A stretch of 64,000 nucleotides of DNA from Diphasiastrum complanatum (taxonomy: Eukaryota; Streptophyta; Lycopodiopsida; Lycopodiales; Lycopodiaceae): positions 10,306,551 through 10,370,550 of the forward strand of contig CM055105.1 in the NCBI GenBank assembly GCA_029204225.1, in the 5' to 3' direction. A program made the translations under genes and the position numbers. Below the pieces are notes generated by a model. The model was not told the DNA's origin, did no database searches, and was given only the letters and a program-made list of their open reading frames with translations. This document shows positions 53,974 through 64,000 of the stretch, one piece after another (the stretch's first letter is position 1; the number at the start of each line of letters is the position of its first letter).

Positions 53974-54385
53974 CCTTCTTAAAAGGTGATGAAGAAAAAC
54001 TCGAGATCATAAGAAATCCCTCTCCATCACTTGCATGAGAATCTTCCTTCTCTTCATTAGAAATGTTGGCTTGCTTGAATTGACTCTTCTTCTTGAAGCA
54101 ATTGGTGGCATAATGCCCCTTCTTGCCACAAAAGAAAGAATTGATGTTTTTCTTCTTTTTCTTGGATGTGGAAGCTTGAGAGGACTCATTCTCATCTCCT
54201 TTCTCCTTGGAAATAAGAATGTTCTTGCTTGAAGAGGATTGGTTTTGATTCTTACTTCTTGTCTTGTGCTTGTCTTTGGTAAAGAGAGATTTACCATCAA
54301 TGTTGAGAGACAGTCTCTCCAGTTTCAAGAGTTTATACTCTTGTCTTGATTCTTCAGAAATGAGCACACTTTGGAGTGCTTCCAA
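53894..54385 (-). pseudogene. Gag C-terminus, zinc knuckle and protease start of Copia element 2
   Basis: ALQSVLISEESRQEYKL (end of capsid) leads into a basic linker and then FFCGKKGHYATNCFKKK. The first knuckle Cys is displaced to Ser/Phe (INSFFCGKKGH), leaving CX4HX4C. The protease active site reads WYINSGASSHMC, with Asn in place of the catalytic Asp. Confidence 0.8.
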
Positions 54386-54415
54386 ACTTGTTAGCTCCTC
54401 CTTAATGACATAACT

Positions 54416-55036
54416 CTAAACAAGGTTGTCATATTCCTCCTTTAACCCATTAAGTATGACTTGAACAAGTTCATCTTGGTTGATGGAGTCTCCTATGCAT
54501 GACAATTCTCTATGGAGGTCTTTAGCTCTCATTACATAAGATGAAGCACATTCATCACTTCTCTGTACACTTTGAAAAATTTGATTTCTTAGTGTTAGAA
54601 GTCTAGAAGTATTTGTTTCCTCATAGATAGACTTGAGGGTATCCCAAGCATCTTTGGCATTAGTACAAGCACCAATTTCTCTTAAGATGTCATTTGAGAC
54701 ATTCATCTTAATATAATGCAGAGCCATCTTGGCTCTCTTTTTGTACTTTGGAACTTCTTGAGGAATTTGTGATTCTTCTTCAATTCCAAGTACAATATCC
54801 ATCACATCTTGTAGTATTAAGACAAATTCCATTCTAACCTTCCAAATTGAGTAATTGGAGGTTGACAATCTTTCACTTGCTTCTAATAGAAAGATACCCA
54901 TTGAAATCATAAAGAATGATGGAAATAAAAAAAGATGGATGAAAGAATTGCTTATCTTCTCACTATAGGAACCAATCAAGGGTACATAACTAAATCCTAT
55001 GTAAGACTTAGCAAAAAACTGTGATATAGATCTCAC
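54416..55036 (-). pseudogene. gag: Gag capsid part of Copia element 2
   Basis: The frame is open for 206 codons, but the likely Gag start is an internal Met near 54900 (MGIFLLEASERLSTSNYSIW). DUF4219 box NYSIWKVRMEFVL and the UBN2 region (AWDTLKSIYEETNTSRLLTL, DELVQVILNGLKEEYDNLV) are well conserved against the young element. The frame stops at 54416, just where the capsid would continue. Confidence 0.8.
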
Positions 55037-55039
55037 TAG

Positions 55040-55541
55040 CTTGACAATCTCTCTAAAACAAGATTTGAATCATCAAAAAAGATGAAGTATGGCAAAAGTT
55101 ATGGTTCTCTGAATTTCACGTGACACGTGTGGAATATTCCAAGAATGTCAAATTGACTCAAATACAATCTATTTGTATGAAACAATTTGCCTAGAACCTA
55201 TAAGTTTTGTCTAAATCACATATACATGAGATTATGTAGCTTGGGAGGAGTTATATGATCTACGGAAACTATTCGAAGATCATAAGAATGTGGTGAAAAC
55301 GAGTACATTGATAAACACTAACGAGGATGGGTACCAAAACTATACCCAAAAAATCCAAGATATACTCCATTGGGAAGAGGACATGCTGGGCTATATCTCC
55401 GAAATTGATATCGAAAACGAAGGGCATGAACCAGAAATCAGAGAGAAGATGAGGAATAATATACCTCCAACCATGGATATGAATGTGAAGTTTTTAGCAT
55501 GTGTGAACTTCACCACACACTCTACAGGATCTTATTGAGGT
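55040..55541. other. Unassigned sequence between two Copia relics
   Basis: A CACGTGACACGTGTGG stretch (55117-55132) resembles the motif found in nearby LTRs. A plus-strand open frame of 82 codons (55290-55538) is acidic and has no motif I recognise. No PBS follows the LTR boundary at 55541 on the minus strand. Confidence 0.4.
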
Positions 55542-56173
55542 GCTGTGATTGCACAAGATTGATCAAAGAACAGTATGCTTGAAAAATCTAAGGCCACAAC
55601 ACAATGGCATACATCAGATGAAAAAATCTAACTCTTCACTATGAGAAATGAATGTCAGAAATAATTCTAAGTGTTCACTATGGGAAAAAGAGGTTGCTCT
55701 TGGATAGAGAGAGAAAATCAAGCATAGAAAACTCGGGTAGAGAGAGAATGATTTTAAAACACCAAAATCTCAATAATCACAATGTGGCAAAACATGCCCA
55801 GCTTTTCCTACATGAGAGAGACTCGAATTCCTATAGTGGAGTTGCATGGAAAGTCCACTTAACTGAACTAATTCACCTACCAGAGATCCACATGTGTAAC
55901 TGCATGCATGTATGTTGCATGTACTGCATGTCAACTCATAAAACTGTCTAAACATGTGTGGCACTAATTGCATGCATACAGTGTGACCTAGCATGCTATT
56001 TAAACATCTGCATATAATCAAAATTGAATCTATCTAGCTCAAATCCGAGCTACACTAGAAGGATATGTGCTCAATTCACACTCCTTTTATGCACAACATG
56101 AATTTGAGTGGAAATCACCATGGACATGGCCCCAAACTCAAGATAGGAAGATAATATTTTAATAATCTTCACA
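55542..56173 (-). repeat. 3' LTR of Copia element 3 (minus)
   Basis: On the minus strand it follows the purine tract AAGGAGGAG (56174-56182) and starts TGTGAAGATTATT at 56173. The left end (…CAATCACAGCA, 55542) is inferred by analogy with the LTR at 50346. It shares short blocks such as GAGAGAGAAAATC with that LTR but is clearly diverged, so the two are not a pair. Confidence 0.55.
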
Positions 56174-56187
56174 CTCCTCCTTAAAAT

Positions 56188-56937
56188 TTATGTTCCTATC
56201 AACATAGATTTTGAAATTAGGCTAAGGTTAGACCTCATCTTCATAAACACATTTTTGAGTAGAGGTTTGGTGAGAAGATCTGCAACACAATCTAAAAATG
56301 AAACATGTTCCAATGAGATCTCTCTCCCAATAACTTTTTCTCTCACAAAATGATGAGCCACTTCAATAGGCTTGCTCCTTGCATGAAAGACTGGATTATT
56401 TGCAAGAGCTTGAGTAGAAATGTTATTATTCTTGATAATTGGTAAATCTTCATCTGCATAACACTTTAGTTCCAAAAGTAGCCTTTTGATCGATAAAATC
56501 TCCTTTGTTGTGGTTGTAAGCGATTTGTATTTAGCTTCACAAGATGATAAGGAAATAGTTGCCTGCTTCTTTGATAGCCAAGAAACCAAGTTCCCTCCAA
56601 AAAATATAGTGTAAGCACTTGTGGATTTCCTATCCAACCTGTCCCCTACAAAATCTGAATATGAAAAAGCAATCGAAGTCAGATCTTCTCCTTTATAGTA
56701 TAGTCCATAATCCAAGGTAGAAGATATATGCCTCAAGACTCTTTTAGCCAACTTCCAATGATATAACTTTGGATCCTGCATGTGTTGACTTAGCTTATGA
56801 ACACAAATGCTTAGATCAGGCCTAGTCATTCTTAACCAAATATGTGAGCCAATAAGACTCCTATAAAGAGTGATGTCCTCAAAGGATTTTTCATCATCTT
56901 TCATAGGAACTTTTACAAAATTCAATTTATTGAGCAA
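56188..56937 (-). pseudogene. Copia element 3: RNase H end of pol
   Basis: The frame of 249 codons has VPMKDDEKSFEDITLYRSLI (end of RT connection), YHWKLAKRVLRHISSTLDYG, AFSYSDFVGDRLDRKSTSAY (first acid position reads YSD), LSSCEAKYKSLTTTTKEILS, KPIEVAHHFVREKVIG and VADLLTKPLLKNVF. It reads in one frame to the stop at 56188. It is cut off upstream at ~56940, leaving no RT catalytic box. Confidence 0.85.
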
Positions 56938-56940
56938 AAA

Positions 56941-57640
56941 CTGACATAGTATGTATGAAACTCAAATTAGTTCCATTCAACTTTCTTTGTGAGAGTGTGA
57001 GGGTCAATTTGAGATCCCACTGGATGTCTAGAATGAGGAGGAGTCCATATTTGAGTAGTCATGCATGGTTGAGATCTTTGTGAATATCTAGTTGTCTAAT
57101 TTTTTAAGCTTTGTGAAAAATTGGTGGCATAGTTTGTTGTCAAATCAAATCAAACTCATTCTAAATCTCAAGTGTGAGATTATTTGGGTCAAGAGTGAGT
57201 CCAAAAGAAGTGAGTAAGTTTGATTTTCATGTATTTTAAACAAAACCCATCTTTTGTTCAAGAATCTCAAGTGTTGAGAGAACTAGTCAAGTGAAAAGAA
57301 AAATCTAGGTGTCAAATCTTTTTCATATCCCTTTCAACTTTCAAAAGAAAGAGTCATTGGTATTTGATGAGTCCAATAGGAGATTGGATCTGATTTCTTT
57401 AGTGATTTGATTCAAAGGTTGTGTGCTTTTGTCTTAGTGATCAAAGCAAAGTTTCCAAGTGACTAGTCATTTCTGTGAAGATTGATTCTTAGGTTTGTGA
57501 GCTAGATCTTTTGTAGATCCTTCTAGATTGTTGAAGATGTTCAAATCTAGTCTCTTGAGAGTCACAAATTACATTTGTAGAATCATATCACTGGTTTTTA
57601 TTCACATAGCATCAATAGGTGGCATCCTATTGAAGGAAAG
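56941..57640 (+). other. Probable truncated leader/gag region of the element at 57640-60240
   Basis: No LTR or PBS is recognisable. The AG/GT-rich anonymous sequence has no long frame. Its position before a zinc-knuckle remnant suggests it is the decayed 5' part of that element. Confidence 0.3.
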
Positions 57641-57824
57641 AAAGGATCCTAAGTGCAACCTTTGTGGCAAGGAAGGATATTTTTCCTCAAGGTGATACAA
57701 AAAGAAGACCAATCCATCCAAGAAGAACCAAATCAAGGGGGACGAGGAGAAGGATGGAGCTTCAAGTTCAAAATGCAAATACAAGAAGGACAAGTCCAAG
57801 GAAAGGTGTTTCCTTTGTGGAAAG
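57640..57824 (+). pseudogene. Zinc-knuckle remnant of Copia gag
   Basis: The plus strand reads KCNLCGKEGYFSSR followed by a stop. This is a CX2CX4H knuckle with Tyr for the His. A Lys-rich linker (SSKCKYKKDKSKERCFLCGK) then runs into the 534-codon frame. It shows that the following ORF sits where protease/pol lies in an ordinary Copia element. Confidence 0.6.
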
Positions 57825-59429
57825 GTGAATGAGGCTTGGAGTCTCACAAGGACTTGCAAGATTTGTCTTCAAGAGTCCATCACAACACATGTCAAATCTT
57901 TTGAAATTTTTCATTTGGAAGTGCATTGTTTGGTTCAAGATGCAAAGATAGATGTCACTTTCATGAAAGTAACTTGGATCTATTTTATGTCCTTGGAAAG
58001 TATTTTGCTTGGAACTTTGGACAAGTTCAAACTTATTGTTATTATCCAAGAGAATTCAATCAAGAATAAGGAGCAATCACAAAATGAAAATAGTTTGATT
58101 TATGCTCTCATGTCAACTTATGAAGAATCATTTTGCTTTGAAGAGATTTTTGTATCTCAAAGGTGGATTAAGGCAATACTAGTTGAGTGTGATGCCTTAA
58201 AAGATAGCAAAATATGTAAGCTTACATTAGTTATGAAGTCAAGGAAATGGAAATATCTTCATAATGTAGGATCTTTTGGTTTCAATAAGATCATGAATGA
58301 TGTGTTCATTCATAAAGATGAAAATTGTAAGTTTTCATTCTTAAAGGCAAGTTGTAAACTTCTTATGAGAATAAGTGAAGCATCCAAAGTGGACACTTAT
58401 ATCCATAAGCAAGTAGTTAGCCTTATTGAGATGGAAATGCCTTTTGATTTCAATATTAGAAAAATCATACCAAGTTATGGTGATTTTTGGACTTATGTTT
58501 CTAGCATAAGTAATTTTGATAATCATAGGAAGTGCATATTGTGTGGTCATAGTTATTGTGATCATTATGAGATATGGAGGTCTCGGATTTCCATCAAGAA
58601 GGAGCACCATGAAGAGGATCTTAAAGAATCATCTCAAGCTTCAAGTGTGCCAAGGATTGAGGAGGAGAGATCTTCTCAAGTTGTGATTCCAAAAAGAAAC
58701 TCAAGAAATATGGTTGATTCCATGTGGCTCACATTTCAAGGGAAAGAGGAGCATATCTCATGTGGTATACATCTCATACTTACGTCTTTTATGTCATTTG
58801 ATAAATCAATTTGCTTTAGTGAGATCATTGCATCTCCAAATTGGAGTAAAGCCATACTAGTTGAGTATGAAGTCTCTCTTGAGAACATAGATGGTGTTCT
58901 TAAAAGGTTAAAAGTGATTTTAAATCAATTAGAAAGCAAACGGTTATTTCATCAAATGTATGCTCTTGAGTCATGTAAGAACAAAAGTGATTTGTTCACT
59001 CATAGTTTGAAAATTTGTATTGAGACAAATTGTAAACTCTTTATGAGAGTAAGTGAATCATCTTCTAAAGACACTTATCTCCATAATGAGGTATTTAGCC
59101 TCATTGGATCTGAGATTAGCATGGTAAACAAGCATGAAGATATGATGCAAACACTTTGTTATTATAGCATGCATAGTCTTGCCAAATTGGATAAGTCTAA
59201 TTCTCTAGATCATGGTAGCATGATGTTAGATCTTTGTGATCCTAATAAGTCAAGAAGAAATCTTTATTTTCTCATGGAGGAGCATGCACATGGAGAAGGA
59301 GCAAGCCTCAAAGTCAAGCATCTACATGAAATTTGGAAGGAATCAATTTCGAAGATGCTAGGATGGTGCAAAGCTCTCAAGTTCATCAAAGATGTCAACA
59401 TCAAAGAAGCCCTATCATGGATATGGTGA
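57825..59429 (+). CDS. 534-codon ORF of a Copia-derived element, function unknown
   Basis: The frame is uninterrupted for 534 codons (GTG at 57825; the coding frame extends upstream through CFLCGK). It contains two related segments offset by exactly 226 residues. RWIKAILVECDAL (Trp114) pairs with NWSKAILVEYEV (Trp340). CKLLMRISEASKVDTYIHKQ (Cys177) pairs with CKLFMRVSESSSKDTYLHNE (Cys403). Between them is PKRNSRNMVDSMWLTFQGKE, a clear relative of the Copia pre-RT linker PRRSSRAKVEPSRLTYQGKG. No protease, DDE, YVDD or RNase H residue set is present. An LTR follows 140 bp downstream, so this is the internal ORF of a non-autonomous element. Intactness could reflect recent origin, selection or chance. 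Confidence 0.55.
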   Translation: MNEAWSLTRTCKICLQESITTHVKSFEIFHLEVHCLVQDAKIDVTFMKVTWIYFMSLESILLGTLDKFKLIVIIQENSIKNKEQSQNENSLIYALMSTYEESFCFEEIFVSQRWIKAILVECDALKDSKICKLTLVMKSRKWKYLHNVGSFGFNKIMNDVFIHKDENCKFSFLKASCKLLMRISEASKVDTYIHKQVVSLIEMEMPFDFNIRKIIPSYGDFWTYVSSISNFDNHRKCILCGHSYCDHYEIWRSRISIKKEHHEEDLKESSQASSVPRIEEERSSQVVIPKRNSRNMVDSMWLTFQGKEEHISCGIHLILTSFMSFDKSICFSEIIASPNWSKAILVEYEVSLENIDGVLKRLKVILNQLESKRLFHQMYALESCKNKSDLFTHSLKICIETNCKLFMRVSESSSKDTYLHNEVFSLIGSEISMVNKHEDMMQTLCYYSMHSLAKLDKSNSLDHGSMMLDLCDPNKSRRNLYFLMEEHAHGEGASLKVKHLHEIWKESISKMLGWCKALKFIKDVNIKEALSWIW

Positions 59430-59569
59430 TTTCAGATCAACATCAAGCTCATTGGATGATATTCACACCTTTTGAACCAGAAAAAACCAATTCAGCCCAT
59501 GGAGTCAAGCTCAAGATCATCATGTTTTCCATCAAGCTAGATTTACCAAGCTAGATTTCTGAGGAGGAG

Positions 59570-60240
59570 TGTGAAAAATGCAAAAATAAGCTTGGTAGAG
59601 GCCAGAAATATTGTATATAGATAAACACACAAGTGTGAAGCCTGTTCCCACGTGTGAAAATAGTGTACTTGTCATGTACCATAATCATATAGGTTGTACA
59701 TATGATTTAATTCAAGTTCTAGTGGCTAAAAAGGACAAAAACTAGTTTTCTAGACATATGACACATGGCATCAATCTATTGCTTGCATGAGCCACATCCT
59801 TTGGTTAGGTGTCATATCACATGTGGAGAGGACAGCTCACATGTGTGGAATAGGCTGAAGTAGGAGAATTTTGACTTCTAGAAGATTTCCAAGTAGATCT
59901 CCATATAGAAGGAAAATGGACCAAAAGTGCTCAAAATAGAAGGTTTTGTCCAAGTGTCAGTTTTGCATGATGAATCATCATATGACAAAGCACCTTCACA
60001 CATGTGGGATCAGAGGGATGATCAGTACCACGAGCTCTCACTTATTGTATATATAGAACCACATTTGGCCATAATCAGAGTGAGACACCAATCTTGGTTT
60101 TGGAAGCAATTTTGAGTGATTCTCTCCATTTTTCAACATTTGTTTTGATTGTTTTGAGGTTCTATCAATGTACTTGATTTTCAGGTTGGAGTCCGTACTC
60201 AGACAATGTTTCACACGCATGAAACCAGAAAGTACACTTA
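59570..60240 (+). repeat. Copia-type LTR after the 534-codon ORF
   Basis: PPT GAGGAGGAG (59561-59569) precedes TGTGAAAAATGC. It aligns over ~600 bp with 16412-17020. A TATA-like TATATATAGAACC lies at ~60048. CCCACGTGTGAAA (59648) and TTTCACACGCATGAAA (60209) are variants of the palindrome in the young Copia LTR. The 3' end is approximate. Confidence 0.75.
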
Positions 60241-60605
60241 CCTTTAATTAATGATTGTTCTTGTTAGGATTTTGTGTCTAGAATTGATCTAGATTGATCT
60301 TAATCTGAAGTAGATTGATAGATCAAGTAATCTGACAACCAATCCCTCTTGAGGATCAGATTAGGATCCACTCTTCGTCCTTTTTGTACTTTTTGCACAT
60401 ATTTGGTGTCCTCATTTTTAGGCGAGACACCCTAGACAATTCGATTGCTGAGCCAGTTAGCCCCCTGTGCATCCTCAATATGTGTTCACCAATATTGTTA
60501 GGGTTTAGGGTATGTGGATCATTATGGATGGAAAATTGATTTATATGTTGGTATTGACCTTGTAGCTTTGACTCAATACCTATAATAGCTCGAAATTAAA
60601 CTAAC
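60241..60605. other. Anonymous spacer
   Basis: No gene, repeat or element end recognised. Confidence 0.4.
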
Positions 60606-60990
60606 ATGAATAGATTAAGATCCTATAGATCAAAGTAGCATGAACTAGTAAGCATGAAACATAAATCAAGATTCTACGAATTAGGGTAGCATGAACTGGT
60701 AATCATGAAACATAAACGAATGGCATCACACACGCATACGCACACTCTAAATCCTAGAATCTAAACACACACGAGGAAAAAAAAAAAAAGAGTGCTAATC
60801 TAAACTCTCGAACCGTACGGTTATGTCCTATTCCAGAATTTGACCACATTCTCCCTCCCTACGGCGTTTGGGATTTTTTGTGGAACTTATCGTCCAACAA
60901 GAAACATTTGAACCATGCCTTTATCGGAAGAAAACAAGGGCTACACACCTTTCTAGAATTGGGAGTGCTGGTTACCTTTAACTCTTTCAT

Positions 60991-61078
<88 letters not shown>

Positions 61079-61511
61079 AATCTCTCGCTTTCTATTTCTA
61101 AGCATGAAACATAACCAATACAAAACACATAAATTATGCATGAGTAAATTAAGATCCTATAAATCAAAGTAACATGAACTAGTAGTCATGAAACATAAAT
61201 CAAGATTCTACGAATTAGAGTAGCATGAACTGGTAATCATGAAACACAAACGAATGGCATCACACATGCACACGCACACTCTAAACCCTAGAACCTAAAC
61301 ACACACGAGGAAAAAAAAAAACGAGTGCTAATCTAAACTCTCGAACCGTACGGTTATATTCTATTCTAGAATGTCACCACATGCTCCCTCCCTACGACAT
61401 TTGGGCTTTCTCGTGGAACTTATCGTCCAACAAGAAACATTTGAACCATGCCTTTATTGGAAGAAAACAAGGGCTACACACCTTTCTAGAATTGGGAGTG
61501 TTGGTACCTTT

Positions 61512-61585
<74 letters not shown>
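60606..61585. repeat. Direct tandem duplication (~530 bp period) ending in (CT)n tracts
   Basis: Copy 1 (~60606-61080) and copy 2 (~61140-61585) share AAGATCCTATA, CATGAACTGGTAATCATG, an A run, a 12-bp perfect palindrome AACCGTACGGTT (60811-60822; 61344-61355), CATTTGAACCATGCCTTTAT and a terminal CT microsatellite (60993-61076; 61514-61583). The offset is 534 bp at the left end and ~525 bp near the CT tracts. Ser-Leu or Glu-Arg frames here are microsatellite artefacts. Confidence 0.88.
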
Positions 61586-61586
<1 letters not shown>

Positions 61587-62239
61587 ACCAACTCCTTTGC
61601 CTCAGAGGAAGGCTGCATAGAAAACGTGGTGTCAATAGAACCAAAATGAGATCACATTGAGATGGATACTATGATGCTAGAGAAAGAGAGAGTGAGAAAG
61701 GAGATTACCTTGCATCCAACAAATCAAAAAGCCTCCATCCTCCACTTTCCCTTTCGTTCCTGACCTTCCCACATTTGATTCTGCAAGGAGTAAGCTAAGA
61801 GGAAGATCAAGGGCAACAAGCAAAGTGCAAGAGGAGCAAGAATAACAAGCAAAATGCAAGAGGAGAAAGCAAAGAGCAATAGCAAGAGAAGCAAAAAGAG
61901 CACTCAAATGTGAGGAGAATAAGGAGAGCAAGGAGGATAAAGTGGGTGATCAAGGATCAACAAACAAGAGAGAGGACAAAGGCAGTAGGTACGTCCCTTT
62001 ATTCCATCACCCACTCCTCTTCCCTCTTCAAAAATGTCATGGAAAATGTCAGTCTTTTCAAAATTTTCAAAAATCTGTCTGACCCTCGGTATATACCTCA
62101 CAATAGCTTTAGTATACCGAGGGCAATTCCGAGGCCCTGACTAAATTAGAATTAGTGTTCCTTGCATGTTCCGAGGTGCATTCTAATTTGATGCATTCTA
62201 AATCAACTCAAAGTTAATGCATTCTAAAAAACACACGCA
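61586..62239. other. Anonymous sequence with A/G-rich tract
   Basis: Purine-rich 61670-61980 (GCAAGAG and AAGAGGAG words) is followed by a stretch with CCGAGG words (62080-62180). No coding feature is supported. Confidence 0.4.
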
Positions 62240-62603
62240 ATCAAAGTTGTAAATAAAATAAACTTGACTTGGGCCTTGGAACTAAAATAAAACTAGAGGC
62301 CCAATGTCATTTTTAAACTTAGAGATTACTTTTTAGAGTTGGGTCCAAATTGGGACTTACATGAATCTTGTGATTTTTAATATACTTTTTGTGGACTCTT
62401 GGATCAAGTTGGTCCAAGATGAATGGATAGGATCATTGTGAATAGTAGAGTTAAAGAGGAGTAGTATAGTGGTGAGTAGAGCTAAGGGAGAAAGTAGGAA
62501 ACTAACTAAAAGTAGCATCTATGCTTAGTTAGGTACCTATCCAGTGATCTAACCCTTGTTGACAGGCGGGAGGGCTATACTACGAGAGATCTTCAACCCC
62601 ACA
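62240..62603 (+). repeat. Gypsy 5' LTR, internally deleted
   Basis: It aligns with the LTR at 19162-19923 from GTTGTAAATAAAATAAACTT to the end CCCCACA, but lacks the first ~75 bp and a central block (deletion near 62452). A PBS follows at once, so this is a 5'-type LTR. Confidence 0.75.
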
Positions 62604-62604
62604 G

Positions 62605-62622
62605 TGGTGCTGTTGCCGGGGA
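62605..62622 (+). promoter_or_regulatory. Primer-binding site (Asp tRNA type)
   Basis: TGGTGCTGTTGCCGGGGA matches the Asp-tRNA complement with two C-to-T type differences from TGGCGCCGTTGCCGGGGA. Confidence 0.8.
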
Positions 62623-64000
62623 TAGGTTTCCACTAATAGTTTAGCTGCATTTTAGCTATTTTCTTGTTTTTTAGAGTAGTTTAAGTAGATTTGTGGGAGT
62701 TAGAGTTAATTTTATGTATTTTTTTTTGTGTTTGGACTATTCACAGCTAGCGAAGGAGGTGTGAGAGGGTAGAGGAGGCCTTGAACAACCTCTAAGGGCT
62801 TGAAACCCAAACCAGCCATCCAAAAAACTCAAAAAACACACCAATTTATATTTTGGAGAGAAAAAGAGCCAAAAAAACTCATCAGATTTTTATATCTCCA
62901 AAATCAATGGAAATTAACCCTTGCATGACTGGCAGCAGCTCCAAGGTACTGTCCCAGATCTGCATAGAAGCCTGTGAGAGTTAGTTCCAAGCGGATTGTA
63001 AAAATCATAGAAAAATCATAAAAAATTCAGAAAACCCTTGGAAAAATTCAAAAAAAAAACAAATCTTCATAAGAATTCTCACAGAGTCCTGAAGTTCCAT
63101 CTTAGTGAGACCAAGACACAGAGAAGCTTGCGAGAGTTAGTTTGATGTATAAGTGCCTGTGTGAGAGTTCTCAGTGAAAAAAAGACAAGAAAGTACCAGT
63201 GAACCCTCGCAGACAGTGAAATTTTTAGTTCCAGTGGTCAAAAACTCTCGTAGAGGATTCTGAAGTTCTATCTCAATGAGACAAGGACATAGAAGAGCTT
63301 GCGAGAGTTAGTTTGATTCCAGTGAGCAAAAAATTGGATTTAAGTTCAAAAAAATCACTAAAGAGTGAAGATCCAGCAAATCCTTCCAGTAAAAACTCTC
63401 GCAGACCCTCTCAATCGATTCAAAATGTCAATTTACATCAGTGATGAAGCCTGCGAGAGTTAGTGTGAAGATTTGGTGAAAATCAAGCCAAAAAGGTGGT
63501 TTTGGACCCTCGCAGATAGTGAAATTTCAACTTCTTGCAAGAGTTAACTCTCGTAGAGAATTCTATAGTGAGATCTGACCCAGATCTAACTACTGTGAAC
63601 CTTGCGAGAGTTACTTCCCAAAGATATAAAAGATATCAAGTTTTTTACCTGCAAAAATAGATAAAGAACCCTCGCACAAGATAACCCTCGCAGACAAGAT
63701 CAATGGAAAGATCTAGATCAGATCCAGCTACTATCAAAACCTCAGGTCAATCAGTGCAAGGAGTAAATAGTTATCAAGGAAAAACCACCGTAAAAGGCCT
63801 AAAATTCACTTCCGGCCGATCAGATCCTTGAAGATCCAGACTGCATCCTACTGTATAAGCAAGATCCAATCAATTTAGAACCCACCATCGAATGAATCTA
63901 AGATCGGGACGATCAATAGCACGAAGAATAGCAAATCAGGCACCACACCTTCCCAGATTAACAACTGTGCAACAAGAGGCAGAACCGAAACTAGCACCAA
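62623..64000 (+). repeat. Gypsy leader, runs off the window
   Basis: Its right part (63240-64000) aligns with 37795-38580. It contains many CTCGCAGA and GCGAGAGTT words (62960-63690). The gag start corresponding to 38578 would lie just beyond the window end. Confidence 0.75.

Larger units (their letters stand above)
50965..55036 (-). pseudogene. Copia element 2 (minus), decayed gag-pol
   Basis: From 55036 down to 50980 the full Copia order is present in broken frames: gag (53894-55036), protease/pre-integrase (53248-53973), integrase (52756-53250), pre-RT (52262-52673), RT (51547-52250), RNase H (50980-51543). A 3' LTR follows (50346-50964). No matching 5' LTR or PBS is visible upstream of gag. 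It is a diverged member of the same group as Copia element 1. Confidence 0.88.

Noticed and set aside
50346-56173. LTRs at 50346-50964 and 55542-56173 as the pair flanking Copia element 2
   Set aside because: They share only short blocks and no primer-binding site follows the inner end at 55541; the second LTR instead follows the RNase H end of Copia element 3.

Overview
This window looks like nuclear DNA from a land plant with a large, transposon-filled genome. It is AT-rich and full of LTR retrotransposons with plant-type primer-binding sites (initiator-Met tRNA for Ty1/Copia, Asp tRNA for Ty3/Gypsy). It also has plant-style introns, several satellite-like arrays, and long (CT)n/(AG)n tracts. 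I lean towards a gymnosperm, fern or lycophyte because of the DUF7869-like and FCP1-like/methyltransferase-like gene remnants, but that is inference. I see no rRNA gene, functional tRNA gene, CRISPR array or bacterial-type operon.

Layout. 1-9.8 kb: a GC-rich block, a Copia gag scrap, a frameshifted DUF7869-like transposase-type pseudogene (3877-4963, minus), low-complexity repeats, and a ~115-128 bp satellite array (8.23-9.8 kb) whose units carry a near-perfect 21-bp palindrome. 9.85-14.64 kb: a decayed multi-exon host-type gene. It reads as a ParB-like segment, then a beta-class DNA-methyltransferase-like segment, then an FCP1/NIF-like phosphatase segment, with a partial copy of its 3' end at 15.5-16.3 kb. 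16.4-29.4 kb: a Copia-type LTR, then two copies of an Athila/Tat-like Gypsy downstream ORF plus LTR in tail-to-tail inverted orientation. The minus-strand copy is split by a very young Copia element (21866-28023) with apparently identical 682-bp LTRs, a GCTGG target duplication and an almost intact gag-pol interrupted by one TAG. 29.4-34.4 kb: Copia scraps, a TG/AG microsatellite, possible minus-strand exons of an unidentified gene, a tandem trimer of tRNA-like (SINE-type) units, and a ~138 bp satellite carrying a 30-bp palindrome.

34.5-37.8 kb: a decayed minus-strand Copia. 37.8-46.6 kb: a Gypsy element (leader, gag, protease, RT, integrase; RNase H deleted) followed by an extra ORF of unknown function, an LTR and then another PBS/leader. 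46.7-50.3 kb: a plus-strand Copia truncated inside integrase. 50.35-55.04 kb: a minus-strand Copia with its 3' LTR. 55.5-56.9 kb: the 3' end of another minus-strand Copia. 57.6-60.2 kb: a Copia-derived element carrying an intact 534-codon ORF without catalytic motifs but with two repeats spaced 226 residues apart. 60.6-61.6 kb: a tandemly duplicated segment ending in (CT)n. 62.24-64.0 kb: the LTR, PBS and leader of a further Gypsy copy running off the window.

How the parts relate. Most coding sequence is selfish-element polyprotein in various stages of decay, nested and inverted. Only the 9.85-14.64 kb gene, the 31.3-32.8 kb exons and the DUF7869-like remnant look non-retroviral. The Gypsy downstream ORF (three copies), the 534-codon ORF, the ParB/methyltransferase/phosphatase pseudogene and the palindrome-bearing satellites are the least conventional contents.
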